Assembly: GCA_003439945.1 (NCBI GenBank)
Contig: QVRM01002145.1
Span: 310,001 to 374,000, forward strand
Origin: Dermanyssus gallinae
Taxonomy: Eukaryota; Arthropoda; Arachnida; Mesostigmata; Dermanyssidae
Direction: 5' to 3'
Length of the DNA stretch: 64,000 nt
Below are positions 12,689 through 25,782 of this stretch, in pieces. Both the position numbers and the translations under genes were made by a program. The notes beneath the pieces are model-generated. The model made no database searches and had not been told where the DNA came from. It saw only the letters and a list, made by a program, of their open reading frames with translations. Position 1 is the first letter of the stretch, and every line of letters begins with the position of its first letter.

Positions 12689-12692
<4 letters not shown>
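12522..12692 (-). pseudogene. N-terminal zinc-finger segment of the RLE retrotransposon
   Basis: Short frame starting MTSQQHHNTR at the microsatellite junction and ending in TGA at 12524-12522. It encodes a C2H2 finger: C-x2-C-x12-H-x4-H (CNYCGRAVR...KIHITRKH). Known: RLE-type elements carry N-terminal CCHH fingers that help bind the target. Just after the stop, another frame (about 12307-12440) reads LVQDLSHARRSLRLARIIP.., so the ORF was probably continuous before decay. Confidence 0.7.

Positions 12693-12750
<58 letters not shown>
12691..12750. repeat. (ATT)n microsatellite at the 5' side of the RLE element
   Basis: Sixty bases of pure ATT in the same orientation as 9586-9695. Its last A-T supplies two of the three bases of the ORF's first ATG on the - strand. 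Confidence 0.95.
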
Positions 12751-12752
<2 letters not shown>

Positions 12753-13107
12753 ATATTGTCATTAGAATTACATAGAGGCAACGCCAAGATGATGTTGAGT
12801 GGTCACCGACACTCATGCAATAAGAATAATATAAGCAATATTGTAGATATTATATAAGTAATATATTGATAATTGTGGTACATGTACATATTGATAAAAT
12901 AAACCCTTGTTCAAAAAAATTATTATTATTATTACATTATTACGAACAATAACATTATATGTTAACACTATCTTATTAATTAACATTATTATGTGGTATT
13001 GCTGCTGCTTCTCTAGTGATGAGAAAGTGGTTGCTGCGGCTGTCGCGCGATGAGTTGTTGAAATCACTGTTGGCGCCACTTTGTAGATTAGTTGTTCCAA
13101 CATCCAA

Positions 13108-14682
<1,575 letters not shown>

Positions 14683-14945
14683 TTAATTCTAGACAATTCT
14701 TCGCTCCCCACGGGTTTGGAATCGTTGTATCTGCGGCATATCTTCAATGCACCGAAAGCCGGTCATGTTGAAAGATCTAACCCAACGGTCCTTATGGCAG
14801 CATGACCGCTGACTCTCAGCGGTATATGTTTTAATATATATTCTTAATAAGCATCGCTCAATGAAAATTCGACCCAGATTGGAGATCGAACCGGCGACAC
14901 TCCAGTAGATGATGACAGCTCACCGCACTCTATCATACGCCCTCA
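14683..14945 (-). repeat. SINE-like repeat (family B), other copy
   Basis: Counterpart of 46757-47027. On the - strand it carries ggttcgatctcc as a B-box and a tagagtgcggtgagc A-box-like stretch upstream. The apparent 83-codon reading frame covering 14554-14805 lies mostly in this repeat and is not a gene. Confidence 0.5.
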
Positions 14946-15513
14946 ATGAAGGCCGTCGACCGCGCCACGCGGTTAGTAGCGATTTACTAGAAAGGGCCCT
15001 GATAACAGCACGCCATTCAAGTTCGTCAAAATCTACCGGATTAACCAGACACGACAGGGTAAGCGTCCCGATTAATTGAGCCTCGTCCCTTTAAAATTAG
15101 GTCGGACCCTTCTCTGGGATACTACCGTAACCAACTTACTTTCTCCTTCCTCTGCGGCTTCGGTGCAATAAGAGCTGGTCACGCCGCAGCCTTAATAAAA
15201 AAACGACAAAACAAACAAATACGCCCAACTAGCCAAAGCCTATAGCTTCAACCCAGTGGCCTTGCAGACCTTGGAGCCGCCTGACTAAGCGACTACTTAC
15301 TAATTTGGGCGAACGTTTAAAGGCAAGTACGAGGAAAAAGAAAGCCGCACAATTCTTTCGTCGGAGACTTTCTATTGGCATCTGGCGAGGCAACGTGATA
15401 TCAATTCTAGGGTAGTTTTCCGAGTAGTGCAGATCAGGGTTAATCTATGTTGAACATGAACATGTTTTACTTGGACACAGGTTGGTCTTGTTACTAGAGC
15501 TTAGCCCTCAAAA

Positions 15514-15518
<5 letters not shown>
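14946..15518. other. No gene recognised
   Basis: Nothing identified between the SINE-like repeat and the (TA)n tract. Confidence 0.45.

Positions 15519-15561
<43 letters not shown>
15519..15561. repeat. (TA)n microsatellite
   Basis: About 42 bp. A second (TA)n lies at 15942-15979, bracketing a 380-bp segment. Confidence 0.93.
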
Positions 15562-15563
<2 letters not shown>

Positions 15564-15941
15564 TGCATACAGCGAGTCCATACGGTGATATGAAGAGAAC
15601 ATGGCAGAAGTCGACTCACATTTTTATATGACAGATGCAATGGTTAGGTCAGAATGGAAGGGAACGAGCAGGACAAACAGGCACATAACCGCCCGCTTTG
15701 CTTTGCACGGTTTTCACCACCTTCTATGTCAGAAAGACGCTTGCCATGACCCCCGTGACACAGGTGTTTTTAAATATTGTTATGGTATATGTGTTAGATA
15801 TCATGGCAGTGAGTGCAATGCAATCCCCTCTCTAACAAAGCTGGCACTGAGCGATTATTAATATTAATATAATTACGAGGCTGTAGTGATATCGATCGTA
15901 CTATTGTATATTTTACCCAATCTGGTGTGTAAATAAATCAT
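15562..15941 (+). other. Segment between two (TA)n tracts with an 86-codon ATG frame
   Basis: An ATG frame at 15601-15861 (starts MAEVDSHFYMTDAM, Cys/His-rich middle) has no family match I can name and no visible splice context. It may be chance, or an old insertion into a TA repeat. Confidence 0.2.

Positions 15942-15979
<38 letters not shown>
15942..15979. repeat. (TA)n microsatellite
   Basis: About 37 bp; right-hand partner of the tract at 15519-15561. Confidence 0.93.
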
Positions 15980-15981
<2 letters not shown>

Positions 15982-16739
15982 CATGAAACACAACCAGTAA
16001 TTAAACAAAAACCACGTACCCTTTATTATTGAAGTAGTCCTGGAAATGGAGACATATCTCTAAAACGGCTCGTCGAAAACCAAAAACAAAGAATTTTTCT
16101 GTTTTACAAGCAATAGAAAACTTCTCGTGGCTGAGGCTGAAGAGAGAGCCAGGCTACTATCGTTTCAGGAGTTAACCAACATAAGCATGTCCGCAAGAAT
16201 TAGAGGAGGGCGATCCACACTGAAGGGCCTGGAGTGCACCCCTCATTATCGGAGGCTACTATATTGGCTGGTCTGCAGCTTTTTGGGGTTTCCAGCGCAT
16301 TAAGGGCAAAAACTAAAAACGCAGAGACAAATATCCAAATATCGTATCAACCCCCGAACAAGTTATCCGGACGTTCGCGGATGGAGATTTCCCAGCGGAG
16401 GTTCGGTTAGGGTTAAAACGGCACAGAATCGACTAGCCACAGTAGCCATAAAATTTCGAAATAACGGCCGTTTGGAAGGCCACTTTCGCAGTTGTGGTAA
16501 TAAACTGCCCACACATGCTTTTGGTTCATGCAGCAGTCGCTCTTTTCGAGACACCAATAGCACCTATCGCCATGTATGGTATTTCACTAATATGAAATCA
16601 GGTGGAACGTTTAATTGATGTGGTGAAGTTTCTTCTAAAGAGGGTCTTTGCGCTATCGAATACGTGCAGAAATGGGGTGGTGAACATGCTGGAAGGTGGC
16701 CCACTGCTGACGGAAGATCTGCACAAACAATGGAATTTA
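15980..16739. other. No gene recognised
   Basis: Possibly older retroelement DNA upstream of the R1-clade scrap, not recognisable. Confidence 0.4.
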
Positions 16740-16890
16740 AAGAAAACGTGCGCCATGCACCTAACCTTCTACCTGACTCAGATTCTCACGGGACATGGTA
16801 ACTTCCAATCATACCTTTCCCGAACAGGGAAGGCCTTCCCTATTTGGGAGAAGTGTGCATTAGACACATGCCTTTCCAGCAAAGCAACCT
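16740..16890 (+). pseudogene. R1-clade LINE C-terminal scrap
   Basis: Reads LTQILTGHGNFQSYLSRTGKA, nearly the same motif as LTTQVLTGHGQFQSYLSRIKKA-type sequence in the 52441-55766 element, followed by CALDTC in place of the full zinc motif. It ends in an A-run and (TA)n at 16902-16927. Confidence 0.65.
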
Positions 16891-16927
16891 TGAAAGACAC
16901 AAAAAAAAAATATATATATATATATAT

Positions 16928-19900
16928 AATAGTCGGAATTTTATAGTTTCCTTTTTCGAAGTTGGCCCTGAACCTGCCTGGGGGTAACATAAAGGGTCTC
17001 TAATATCTAACTGTTATACCCGGTAAAAAATAACAGTGTATTTCTCTAGCTAGCATATTAAGCTGCGTACTTACTTAACACTTTGGTTCAGATACTACAA
17101 ACCGTTTATCGCGCGGCCGGTCTACTTCGTCAATATATTTATTTTGAATTTGTGAAAGTTGTTTGGTAATAAAGGCTCAAATTTCCCTTCTTAAGTCAGT
17201 TGAGGCACCATCGGTAAAACAGCTTGAGCAAAATAAGCTAAAGCTCCAGAATGAGTTTACGAATATGTCTAATTTTGGATTTAGTAGAAATTTTAAAATA
17301 ATTTATAGTTAAGATAATAAACAACACATATTCCACCGGCGCATCTACTTTACCTAATCGATGCATATGAATGCCTTTTAGTCGACAAATATCGCATTCA
17401 AGTTTTGAAAAAAGGCGGACAACCTTCCTGACTATATTCTAACAGTTTGTTTTGCGCAATAGTATTTAGAATAGCGCAAACATACTAGAAATCTACGAGG
17501 TGGAGGCTCACGAGCTGTATGACTTTAACCTTCAGCTCCATCCCCTACGGAAGCCAACTTTAATAGCCTTTTTTTGTGGAAAACTGGGCAAATCCCATGC
17601 GAGTCATAATAGACCATGGTATTTGGTCGAACGTTAGTCATTGACGCACACAAACATGTCTTTTCTTAGCTCTTACACAAAAAAACATGTATTCACGTAG
17701 TGTAATACTATGATCATATTGAAGATACTTCACGTCATTAAGTTACCTTAAGAACGATAACGTATGAGCCCGTAGAGTGTATGTATGTTACTGTATACTT
17801 GAAGATTGGAAAGAAATTATTCCAGCGATCCAACAAGTGTATCTGATTTTAAATTATTTGATAGCTATAGTGATGATTGGCGAATCTGCTCGCAGGAATG
17901 CACGGCTCTAGAAGTAGACCCTGCAAACATAAAACAAGAATTAGTTATGTATTTTTCATTATGTATTTTGGTTTGGAGTTCGACCCCTCTTTTTAACTCC
18001 AACATTTACAATCAATTGAACGTCAACTTGCTGCGCCATGTAGAACTGATTTCAAGCTTCTGAGGTTTGCCGAATCGAATGCAGACCACGAGCGTTTGGT
18101 AATGCAATTTAATAAATGTGTCCTACCCGATAACTGTTTGTGGCGGTGAAAATCCACTTAGGCTATCGAAAATAAAAACGTCCAGCGAATCAGAAGGCTG
18201 TGCATTTGCAGAGCCCGCATAAGCTGACCAATCAGCATCGAGAACAATTGCTGTGAATACGACTAATACGACTGGAGCATCCTCTTGTGTGCAGGTGCCA
18301 GAGTAATAGAAATGAAAAGCCGAGGCGAGTCTTTCGACAGGACATACAGCTACGATAATAGGCTAGTCGTAGAAAGCATGTCTCGATTGTACTTGGAAGT
18401 GTCGAGTGCAACTGGCGCCGCAGTAATCTGCATTTTGCAGAGGGATAATCACAACATGTACATGAGTTGGTTACCGCACGAGGTGGTAGACCGGTTAAGC
18501 CGGAGCGTCAGACATTCAGGATGAATAAATAACCACGCCTCGCTGCAATGACGCAGCCGCCGGGCCAAGTATACCTGTATATCTCTCGCTTACCAGCAAC
18601 ATCGACACCCAGTTGAGTCCCATACTCCTTAGCGGCATCCTTAGCATTCGCGTGTGATAGCACTCGCTTCTCGTGCGTAGAAAGATGGCGGCGTGGTTTG
18701 TGAGTAGCTATGGGATGACCTCCACACAAAAATGTCTTGTGTACGATGGCCACAACTCTCCATGTTTTGCTAACAATGTCATAAAGCAAATAACAAAGAA
18801 TAACAAACAATTGTAACACAAACAATTGTTTTTCGTCAATAAATTTCTATGAAGTGCATGCTGGTGATGACCGAGATGCGTTGCAAGAATAACAATGTCA
18901 TAAAGCAAATAACAAATAAAACACCCAATTATAAAAGCCAAGGCGCTAAAAGATCGCAAACAATATGAAGCGCAACAATATGAGGTAATCAAACCTAGTC
19001 TTTAAAATTATGGGTCTATTTAGGCCTCTATTATTCATATGCCAAGAACATAACCTAATAGTCAAAAAGCGTTATTTGTTATTTTTTAGAGCCAAGAAAC
19101 GCTGTTAAGGTCTCCGTTTTCAGAAGCGCTGCTTTGCTGACTGGATTAGACGTAACTCCTGAAACGTCACCGCAATAACCAGTCAGCCATTTCATATATA
19201 CATGAAGAACAATAGCATGTCCAACCGAAGTTAGGCAGCCTATCTACAAACACAATCAATACTAAGAACGCTGCGGGCTCGGCGAGCGAACACGACACGT
19301 ATGCACGCAGTCATCTTTTTTCAATATGAGGAAAAACAATCCGAAGAAGACCCAACCTCCGACCAGTTGTCCACGTGACCTTTCACCCGATTTTAGACCC
19401 CATACAAATGCTCTCCAACAGGTGCTAGCCAAACACGCAAACACCTTGAGCTAATACAAATAATACCGAAAGGCGCTTAGGTTTGCATTCACAACAGTAC
19501 TTATTGATTTCAATAAAAAACAACAATCCCGCAACATGTGCACTCATGTACATGGTGCCCGCATGATTTAACGCTAACCCTTTAAAAAGCTATAAACGCA
19601 ATGTCAAGTAGTCAAAAGCAACCTTGCAATTTTACATAGGAGCAGCTTAGAGGGTCACCTTATCAAGTCCCCTTTTTTGGGGGCGTCAGGAAATACATTA
19701 TGCACAGGCATGACTGACAATTATCAGCTCCGAAAGTGGGACTGTCACATATTAAAACTTTTTTCTTCCCCATACCCCAAAGGCCTCGGGACCCTATGGA
19801 AGGCCTGGTTGCATGTCACTCCTCTAGTAAACCCTCTTTCGGTCGCTTCTCTAGACCGTGTTTTTTTTCTCATATGAGGTGTCCAGGTAAGCTACTCTCC

Positions 19901-20116
19901 GGGACTATGCAGCGGGAGTCTCCATCATGTGAACAACGATGTCGGTAGCCCACAAGCTTCTGACATGCTCTCAGAGCGCTGCATTGAGCCTATGCGTGAT
20001 CAACGTCATCAGCCTCGCCCGACGCGTCCGTTTTATGTGAAGGCTTGGGCTGCGAAAGACGTTAGGGGCTCTTGGCCGACCCGCCATACTATTGCTATAG
20101 GTCGGAGATGAAGACG
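16928..20116. other. No gene recognised
   Basis: A/T-rich; contains the 26-bp direct repeat pair at 18772-18916. Frames up to 105 codons lack family features. Confidence 0.5.
18772..18916 (+). repeat. 26-bp direct repeat, 119 bp apart
   Basis: aacaatgtcataaagcaaat.. occurs at 18772-18797 and 18891-18916; it appears identical over 26 bases. Confidence 0.85.
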
Positions 20117-20172
20117 CGGGGATAGCGCTCCTGCATCTCTTGGGGGTATAGCGCTCCTGCATCTCCAGGGGG
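20117..20172 (+). repeat. Short tandem duplication
   Basis: tagcgctcctgcatctc plus a g-rich tail occurs twice in a row, about a 27-bp period, inside the R1-clade relic. Confidence 0.75.
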
Positions 20173-21800
20173 TACGGCTGCCCTCTCATGCCCGCGAGGT
20201 ATCCTCGCACTGCTCGGCACACGCTCACTGTCATGTTCAGCTGCGCTAAGCCCACCGGTAGCGGGCGTTGCGGAGGGCCAGCTCCCCCTAAACTAGACGA
20301 TTCGTCTACTGAGGCCAGCAGACCGTCCCGCCTTTCCTAGAGAGAACTTTGGCGAGATTCTGGGCTGCCTTAGAAATATTCCTCGTCACGCAGGAGTAAA
20401 TGGCAAACTATCTCGGACTAAGTTTGCTTGTTTTTTATTAAGTTCGGGTGACCTCCCAGTTCCAGCAGCTCTGCGGATCTTCTCTCGCCCGCTCAAGTAA
20501 AGAGCCTCTATCTTTTGAAGAGCCAGCTGAAGGCAGTGTTGCTCGACCCTGCCTCGAATGCGTTGGAGCGCGAGGCTCGCTGCGAAGTCCAAAGCTACCT
20601 TCTATCGGGCGGTCACCTTACAACGAGAGGTCGTTCACGTAGGCGATAGCTTTATCCCTATCGGCCATGGCGAGGCGCAAGACCTCGTTTGACGACAGAA
20701 TCCTGCAAAGCCCCATTAGTGACCTTATGAAACTGGGTTTCCAGCAGAAGTTGGCGGCCGTCATAAATAAAAAAATAAAATGCGGGGCAGGTAGGGAGAA
20801 ATTCCCCTACGCTTCAGCGTTGCTATGACATCCAGTTTAAAGTGCTGAAGGCATGCTTTGTCTCCAATAAAATAAGTAAAATAAACAAGCGAGTTTTGAG
20901 CGAGACAGCTTCTCTTCCCTATCGAGAGCGTCCAGTGCATCGCGTCCAAATCCGAGCGGCCCTGCCAAATGCCGTATTCGTCCTCCAAATGGGCCTATCT
21001 AATTCCATGCTATGAGCTTAACGAGCATATTTTTACTCATCTTGCCTGCCGCGTTCAGGAACAAGCTGTCTAATCGCAGCAATCATGGCGGGATGTCGCA
21101 TGACAAGCATCTGGACCGTCTCGAGTAGGATGCCATCCGGGCCTGGGACCTTGCCGGGCGGTAGGCCCTCTGCCGCATGCAAGATCTCATCAGCCGTGGC
21201 CGGGAGTACATCTTCAGGATCCTCAGGTCTTTTGGATGGGAAGGGTGGCGGCGGGCAGCGGAGATTGCCGATAGCCTGTAGGACAGGCCGCAGGGATCAA
21301 ACTGTACCACTTCCACCAGCTTCTTCTATGCCGCTGCCTTGGAGCGTACCACCGTGATCTTGGGCGAGTAGCATTACTCAGCGCCCAGTAAACTGACTTA
21401 TCCAATATGAGCTGCGGGTTGGAGACTCTTTAGGCGTCCCGCTAGCGTCCGCGGGCTGTCCATGCGCGGGCGCGTGTTAAAAAGTCCTCCTTTACCACTG
21501 ACGTCCACCACGATATCTCCTCCCGGAAGGTCGTGCTTAGTGCATGTGTGATCACGTTCTTGTCGAGATTCGCGGCGCTAAGGCAAGTGATCTGCTGGTC
21601 AAGCGCTTTGTCTAGCGCCCCTTAGTAGCTCGATGCATCTGTCACGTACCTTCCCGACTAAGTAGGGCAGCGCGTGCTTGGCAGGACAACTGCAATTGTA
21701 ATGTAACGGTTGTCGTTGAGCGAATCTTCTTCAACCTGAGCTGTTCATTCCTGAAGCAGAGAAAGGCTGAACTCATCGGCGAGGGTTAAGTCTAGATAAG
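20130..21800 (-). pseudogene. Decayed R1-clade LINE
   Basis: On the - strand: near 21080-21215 PATADEILHAAEGLPPGKVPGPDGI and ETVQMLVMRHPAMIAAI (RT start, PGPDGI block); near 20870-20990 EDEYGIWQGRSDLDA (matches YGFRKGRS..) and a decayed catalytic-Asp region; near 20500-20600 RIRGRVEQHCLQLALQKIEAL, matching the post-YADD helix. Stops and shifts throughout. GC content is clearly higher than in the flanks. Confidence 0.6.
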
Positions 21801-23504
21801 AGAGTTGAGCTTGAGACGTAGGAATTCCCGGTGAATGCCATTAACAACGCCGCCATGACAAATGTCCGTAGACCAAGACTATGTAAGGAACACGAGTGGA
21901 TGAGCCATGCGTAGCCACGCCCTCTTGGTGAAGGGCGAATACGCTCTGCAGTACGTTTGCTGAGGTCTTCCGACATGATCGCTCCGATCGATTCGAGTAC
22001 TAAAGAAGCGTAAACGCCCTCTTTTGAGGACATCACCCAGGACAATATTAAAGCAATGCGGAGTTCTTCTATAAAAGAATACCTGCGCGCGGCAGGCCTT
22101 CTGATACTGGATCCCATGCGGTCATTCACACTAGCCTCACGGCCTAAACGAGATGCACTACGCCCACGACATCTAAAATATATGTTGGACAAAACCATTC
22201 TGTCTTTAACAAGACTCGCACCCACTAATCCTTACCCTGATGAACCCACCCGGCTGAACCCACCCGGATCGCTCACCCACTAGTCCTCACCCGAGTGAAC
22301 GGGAGGCACATGATACGTCTACAAAACAAGATAAATCATGGCAAAATGATCACTGTAAACTGCACAACGATAAATCGGAGAGGGCAAACCTACTAAATTA
22401 ACACTAAAATATAAATACTAAGTAGACCCAACGTTCGCTGAATCGCCTGTCTACTATTAAAAAAAAACTTGTGCCGACTCAATTTCGGAAAGCAATTTAG
22501 CACCTTTCAGACGAAACATGCATGACGAAACATGAGGTCCGATTCTTAACGGCCAACGAAATCTGGATGCATCACTCCGCTCCAGAACGGGAAGTCCTAC
22601 CAGAGACTTGATTGCATGCGGCGCAAGGCCTCCAACTAGAGTAAAGAAGCGCATGTAGACCGGAACGGTTTTGGCGACCGTTTTTTGGAATGCATAATGT
22701 ATTCCATTAACTGACTACCCATCTACAAGAAGACAATAAGTTGGAGGAACTACACAACATTTGGATTAGTCTACGGCTCGCAATGCAGAAATGGACTGTG
22801 CTGTTTCACCACAATGCGTCCGCCCACAGGTGCATTTTGACATGACCAGAATACGCAAACTAAAATTCCAAATTCTACGGACCTGGCCACGTGTGACTAT
22901 TACTGGTGTGAAGACCTTAAGAAGCATCTCTTCGGTAAGATATCCGAGCAACAACGTAGCCGAGTATTTTGGGTCTAAACATTCTGAATACTGAGTAACG
23001 TGAAGCAACTTGACATGACAAAATCATTGTTTATACAGCAAACATGCCGTTTGCCGAAAAATTAAACTGCAATGGCTCACGAACTTTTCTTACATGAGGA
23101 GACACATGCAAATCGTTTTAAAGGTTGACTGATCACGAACGGCCTATGTCATGCAGTAACGCGGCCACCGAGACCTACCTTAAAAATAGGGAGAAACGTG
23201 ATATCAACTTCATGGGGAAGCGATCCACTGAACGGTTCCACATTCGCATCGTCGAGATGGATGTGCAGTAACCAAAAGAAGAGCTCACTTATAAAAACGA
23301 TTACAGCCCACGGTTTTCATCACAAGTTGTGCATGCTCGTGGACTGCTGTAACATACAGGAGTGCTTAGGCAAGCTATGAGGACGAGTGCAGATAGACTG
23401 ATACTACATTATGTCACGTACTGAGTTGGGTCATACGTCCCTACGAAATACCGTAGGACGTCCTCTTTAATCCTGGCTAGTACAACTTTATATGTACTTA
23501 ACTG
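21801..23504. other. No gene recognised
   Basis: 21800-22300 may be further decayed LINE (GC like the neighbour); a short duplication gaacccacccgg x2 lies at about 22242-22267. Confidence 0.4.
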
Positions 23505-24130
23505 CCAATAATTGACTCAACTATCAATACTTGACTCAACCATCAATAATACTTGGTCTAACTGTCAACGCATGACTCTTTTTTTTTTTTTTTTTTTTTT
23601 TTGTTCTGGGAGGTTTCGGTAATGCATGATGCACATGCGCCACTAGCAGCCTGCGTGATTAGTGTGAGACTCGCAAACCCACTAAACCCGGATTCCTCCC
23701 CACCCCCCCAGGCTCGGTATTACTTTGGCATTACATCGAAACCGTGGGAGAGGCGTCCCTGCCGTTCTCCTTCAATCAGCTCTATCCCTGACTATCATCC
23801 CGCATGTCTACCTGCGGTTGGATAGGGGGATGCCATTTTGTAATCCGTCCTGTGAGGGTGCGTCGAGACCATGAGGGCCTGGCTGCTCCCCACCCCCTCC
23901 CCCCTCCCTCGGCTCCTCGTCTCGACCACTCTCCCGAGAGACCCGCTCAAACCTCTCCCGCCTGGCCGTTTCCTTGGCTGTCTTGAGTGTCAAAACAGCG
24001 TCGAACAAGTTCGTCGCCTCCCTCCATGCCTCCGCCGAAGTCATCATATGGGAGAAAATTATTATGCATGACTCAACTATCAATACTTGACCCAACTGTC
24101 AATGCTTGACTCAACTTGGTCAATAATTGT
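23505..24130 (+). repeat. Minisatellite based on a cttgactcaac unit, split by the R1-clade copy
   Basis: Imperfect units of about 19-22 bp (like actcaactatcaatacttg) lie on both sides of the insertion: 23505-23578 and 24066-24127. The insertion interrupted a pre-existing tandem array. Confidence 0.75.
23579..24065 (-). mobile_element. 5'-truncated copy of the same R1-clade family
   Basis: Starts on + with a run of about 22 T, then matches 52453-52905 with three base differences, ending at gggaga (about 24056). A 9-bp direct repeat gcatgactc (23570-23578 and 24066-24074) flanks it, with about 10 extra A/T bases at the 5' junction. It lies inside a short minisatellite. The coding remnant is the last part of ORF2. 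Confidence 0.93.
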
Positions 24131-24451
24131 TTACCTTCTACGAGACAGGTTACTGAGTTCATCAACCGCCAATTCACGTGTGGATGATTGTTTTTGTTAC
24201 TACCACTACTACTACCGCTATGATTGTTGTTGTTCTTCTACTACTGTTGTTGTTGTTGTTGTTGTTGCTGTCGTTGGTTTATTAGTTGCTGTTGTTGCTA
24301 CGTCATTTAGTTGTTATTGTTGTTGCTGCCCCTGGTCCTACTGAGGCTATTTTTGTTTTCGTTGTCGGTCGGTCTGTTTTTAACCCGCCAGGACAGGACA
24401 GCTGAGTCGGCTTTGTTGAGGTTGCATTTGACCGCATGATGCTTTCTGTTT

Positions 24452-24529
24452 GTCTGTCTCTCGCAAAGTCTCGCATGTCGCATCCTGTCCGTCTGTCTCT
24501 CGCAAAGTCTCGCATGTCGCATCCTGTCC
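24452..24529 (+). repeat. 39-bp perfect tandem duplication
   Basis: Unit beginning gtctgtctctcgcaaagtct occurs at 24452-24490 and again at 24491-24529, apparently identical. It directly precedes the (CT)n tract. Confidence 0.9.
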
Positions 24530-24535
24530 GTCATT

Positions 24536-24538
<3 letters not shown>

Positions 24539-24600
<62 letters not shown>

Positions 24601-24604
24601 ATCG

Positions 24605-24642
<38 letters not shown>

Positions 24643-24643
24643 G
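24539..24643. repeat. Compound (CT)n-(TA)n microsatellite
   Basis: About 80 bp of CT with single interruptions (gct, atc) followed by about 24 bp of (AT)n. Open frames of poly-Ser/Leu are artefacts. Confidence 0.95.
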
Positions 24644-25062
24644 TATCTCTTCCTCTGGGTACGCAAATAACGGGACAAGGAAGGCAATGTCGGTTGGAGT
24701 CGACTCATAGTGACGTCGGTTCCGTCTGAATAGGACTCGTTATGGCTGGATGGGAGTCCACGCGCCGACGATGAACGTCATCGTCAAGATCTTCTTCAGC
24801 ATTATCATTATGATCATCATTGTCATCATCACCAGCAACAGCGACGGCGGCGTCTTCGGAGGTCACAGTCGACCCACGGGCCAAGGCTGCTGGTCACATT
24901 GGCCGCTGCAGCTGCTGCTTTCGTCTCTACCGCCAGCGCCACTCGAGGCGTCCATGCTCTCAACGAACGAAGCGACTCTACCACTCACCGAACCTCACAA
25001 GCGAGTGGCCAAGCAGTTTTATTTCTAAAATTTGTGCTGAGCAGCTATAGCATTCTCGAGAA

Positions 25063-25074
25063 AGAGAGAGAGAG

Positions 25075-25119
<45 letters not shown>

Positions 25120-25132
25120 TAGAGAGAGATTA
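25063..25132. repeat. Compound (GA)n-(TA)n-(GA)n microsatellite
   Basis: GA run, then (AT)n, then another GA run. It is opposite in sense to the (CT)n-(TA)n tract about 450 bp upstream. Confidence 0.93.
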
Positions 25133-25694
25133 GGGAAAGGAAGGGAGAGAGCGGAGGAAAGGGGAAGAATCCGACAGAGCCCCCTGAAAACCGAGTACCG
25201 ACACGAGAATACGGTACGCTTCATAGAGATTTGACCTAATGCGACAAGGTGATAGACCAAGCCTTTTTTGGATCAGGTTTGGTCGCTTCGTTCGCTCTGC
25301 AGACGCACGCAGACGTTGCACGTTGGTAGTGTGAGATAGTGATGGTAAAGCTCTTTCTATCCCATGTTAACACCCCGTTGTTTTCCCTACCTTACACTGA
25401 GCACTGCGAGAAGAGAACAAACGCATGCATGTACGTAAAACCGAATACAGTGTCACAACGTGTAAGCTATACTCGCGGTCCCGTATAGCGTCTTACCTGT
25501 GAGAGAGAGTGTGTGTTTGTGTGCGTCTAGAGGTCTAGTCTCTGAGCGATTGGCTACTAAACGGACAGTAATGTCGTCTACTTCGTACATGACAGAATAG
25601 CATGATTTGCTTGATGCATGATGCCTTTGCGGTAGAACTAAAACGTACACGGCGTCAATATACTCTCTCCTAGGGCAATCAATCAATTACTTGG

Positions 25695-25782
25695 TTCATG
25701 TAACTGACTGCCTATCATGTAACTGACTGCTAATCTGCCTATGGCTGGGTGTAACTGATAACTGCCTATGGCAGGGTGAACT
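25695..25782 (+). repeat. Short tandem duplications
   Basis: catgtaactgactgc twice, then gcctatggc(t/a)gggtg twice. Confidence 0.7.

Larger units (their letters stand above)
9696..12690 (-). mobile_element. RLE-type non-LTR retrotransposon inserted in an (ATT)n tract
   Basis: About 2,995 bp lying exactly between two (ATT)n runs (9586-9695 and 12691-12750) in the same orientation. On the - strand the first reading frame begins at the junction (ATG at 12692-12690) and the last ends at 9698, so almost nothing but ORF lies between the repeats. Order of domains: C2H2 finger, RT, CCHC-like knuckle, restriction-like endonuclease. Known parallel: RLE-encoding clades (R2/R4/Dong/NeSL-type) are often target-specific, and Dong of silkworm is known in TAA repeats. 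The clade assignment here is inference. The copy is broken by at least two frame disruptions in its 5' third. Confidence 0.85.

Noticed and set aside
23505..23578. CRISPR-like array
   Set aside because: Short imperfect units without spacers; a eukaryotic minisatellite.
24750..25028. Ile-rich hydrophobic N-terminus as a signal peptide
   Set aside because: Produced by ATT/ATC-rich triplets; no recognisable downstream domain.
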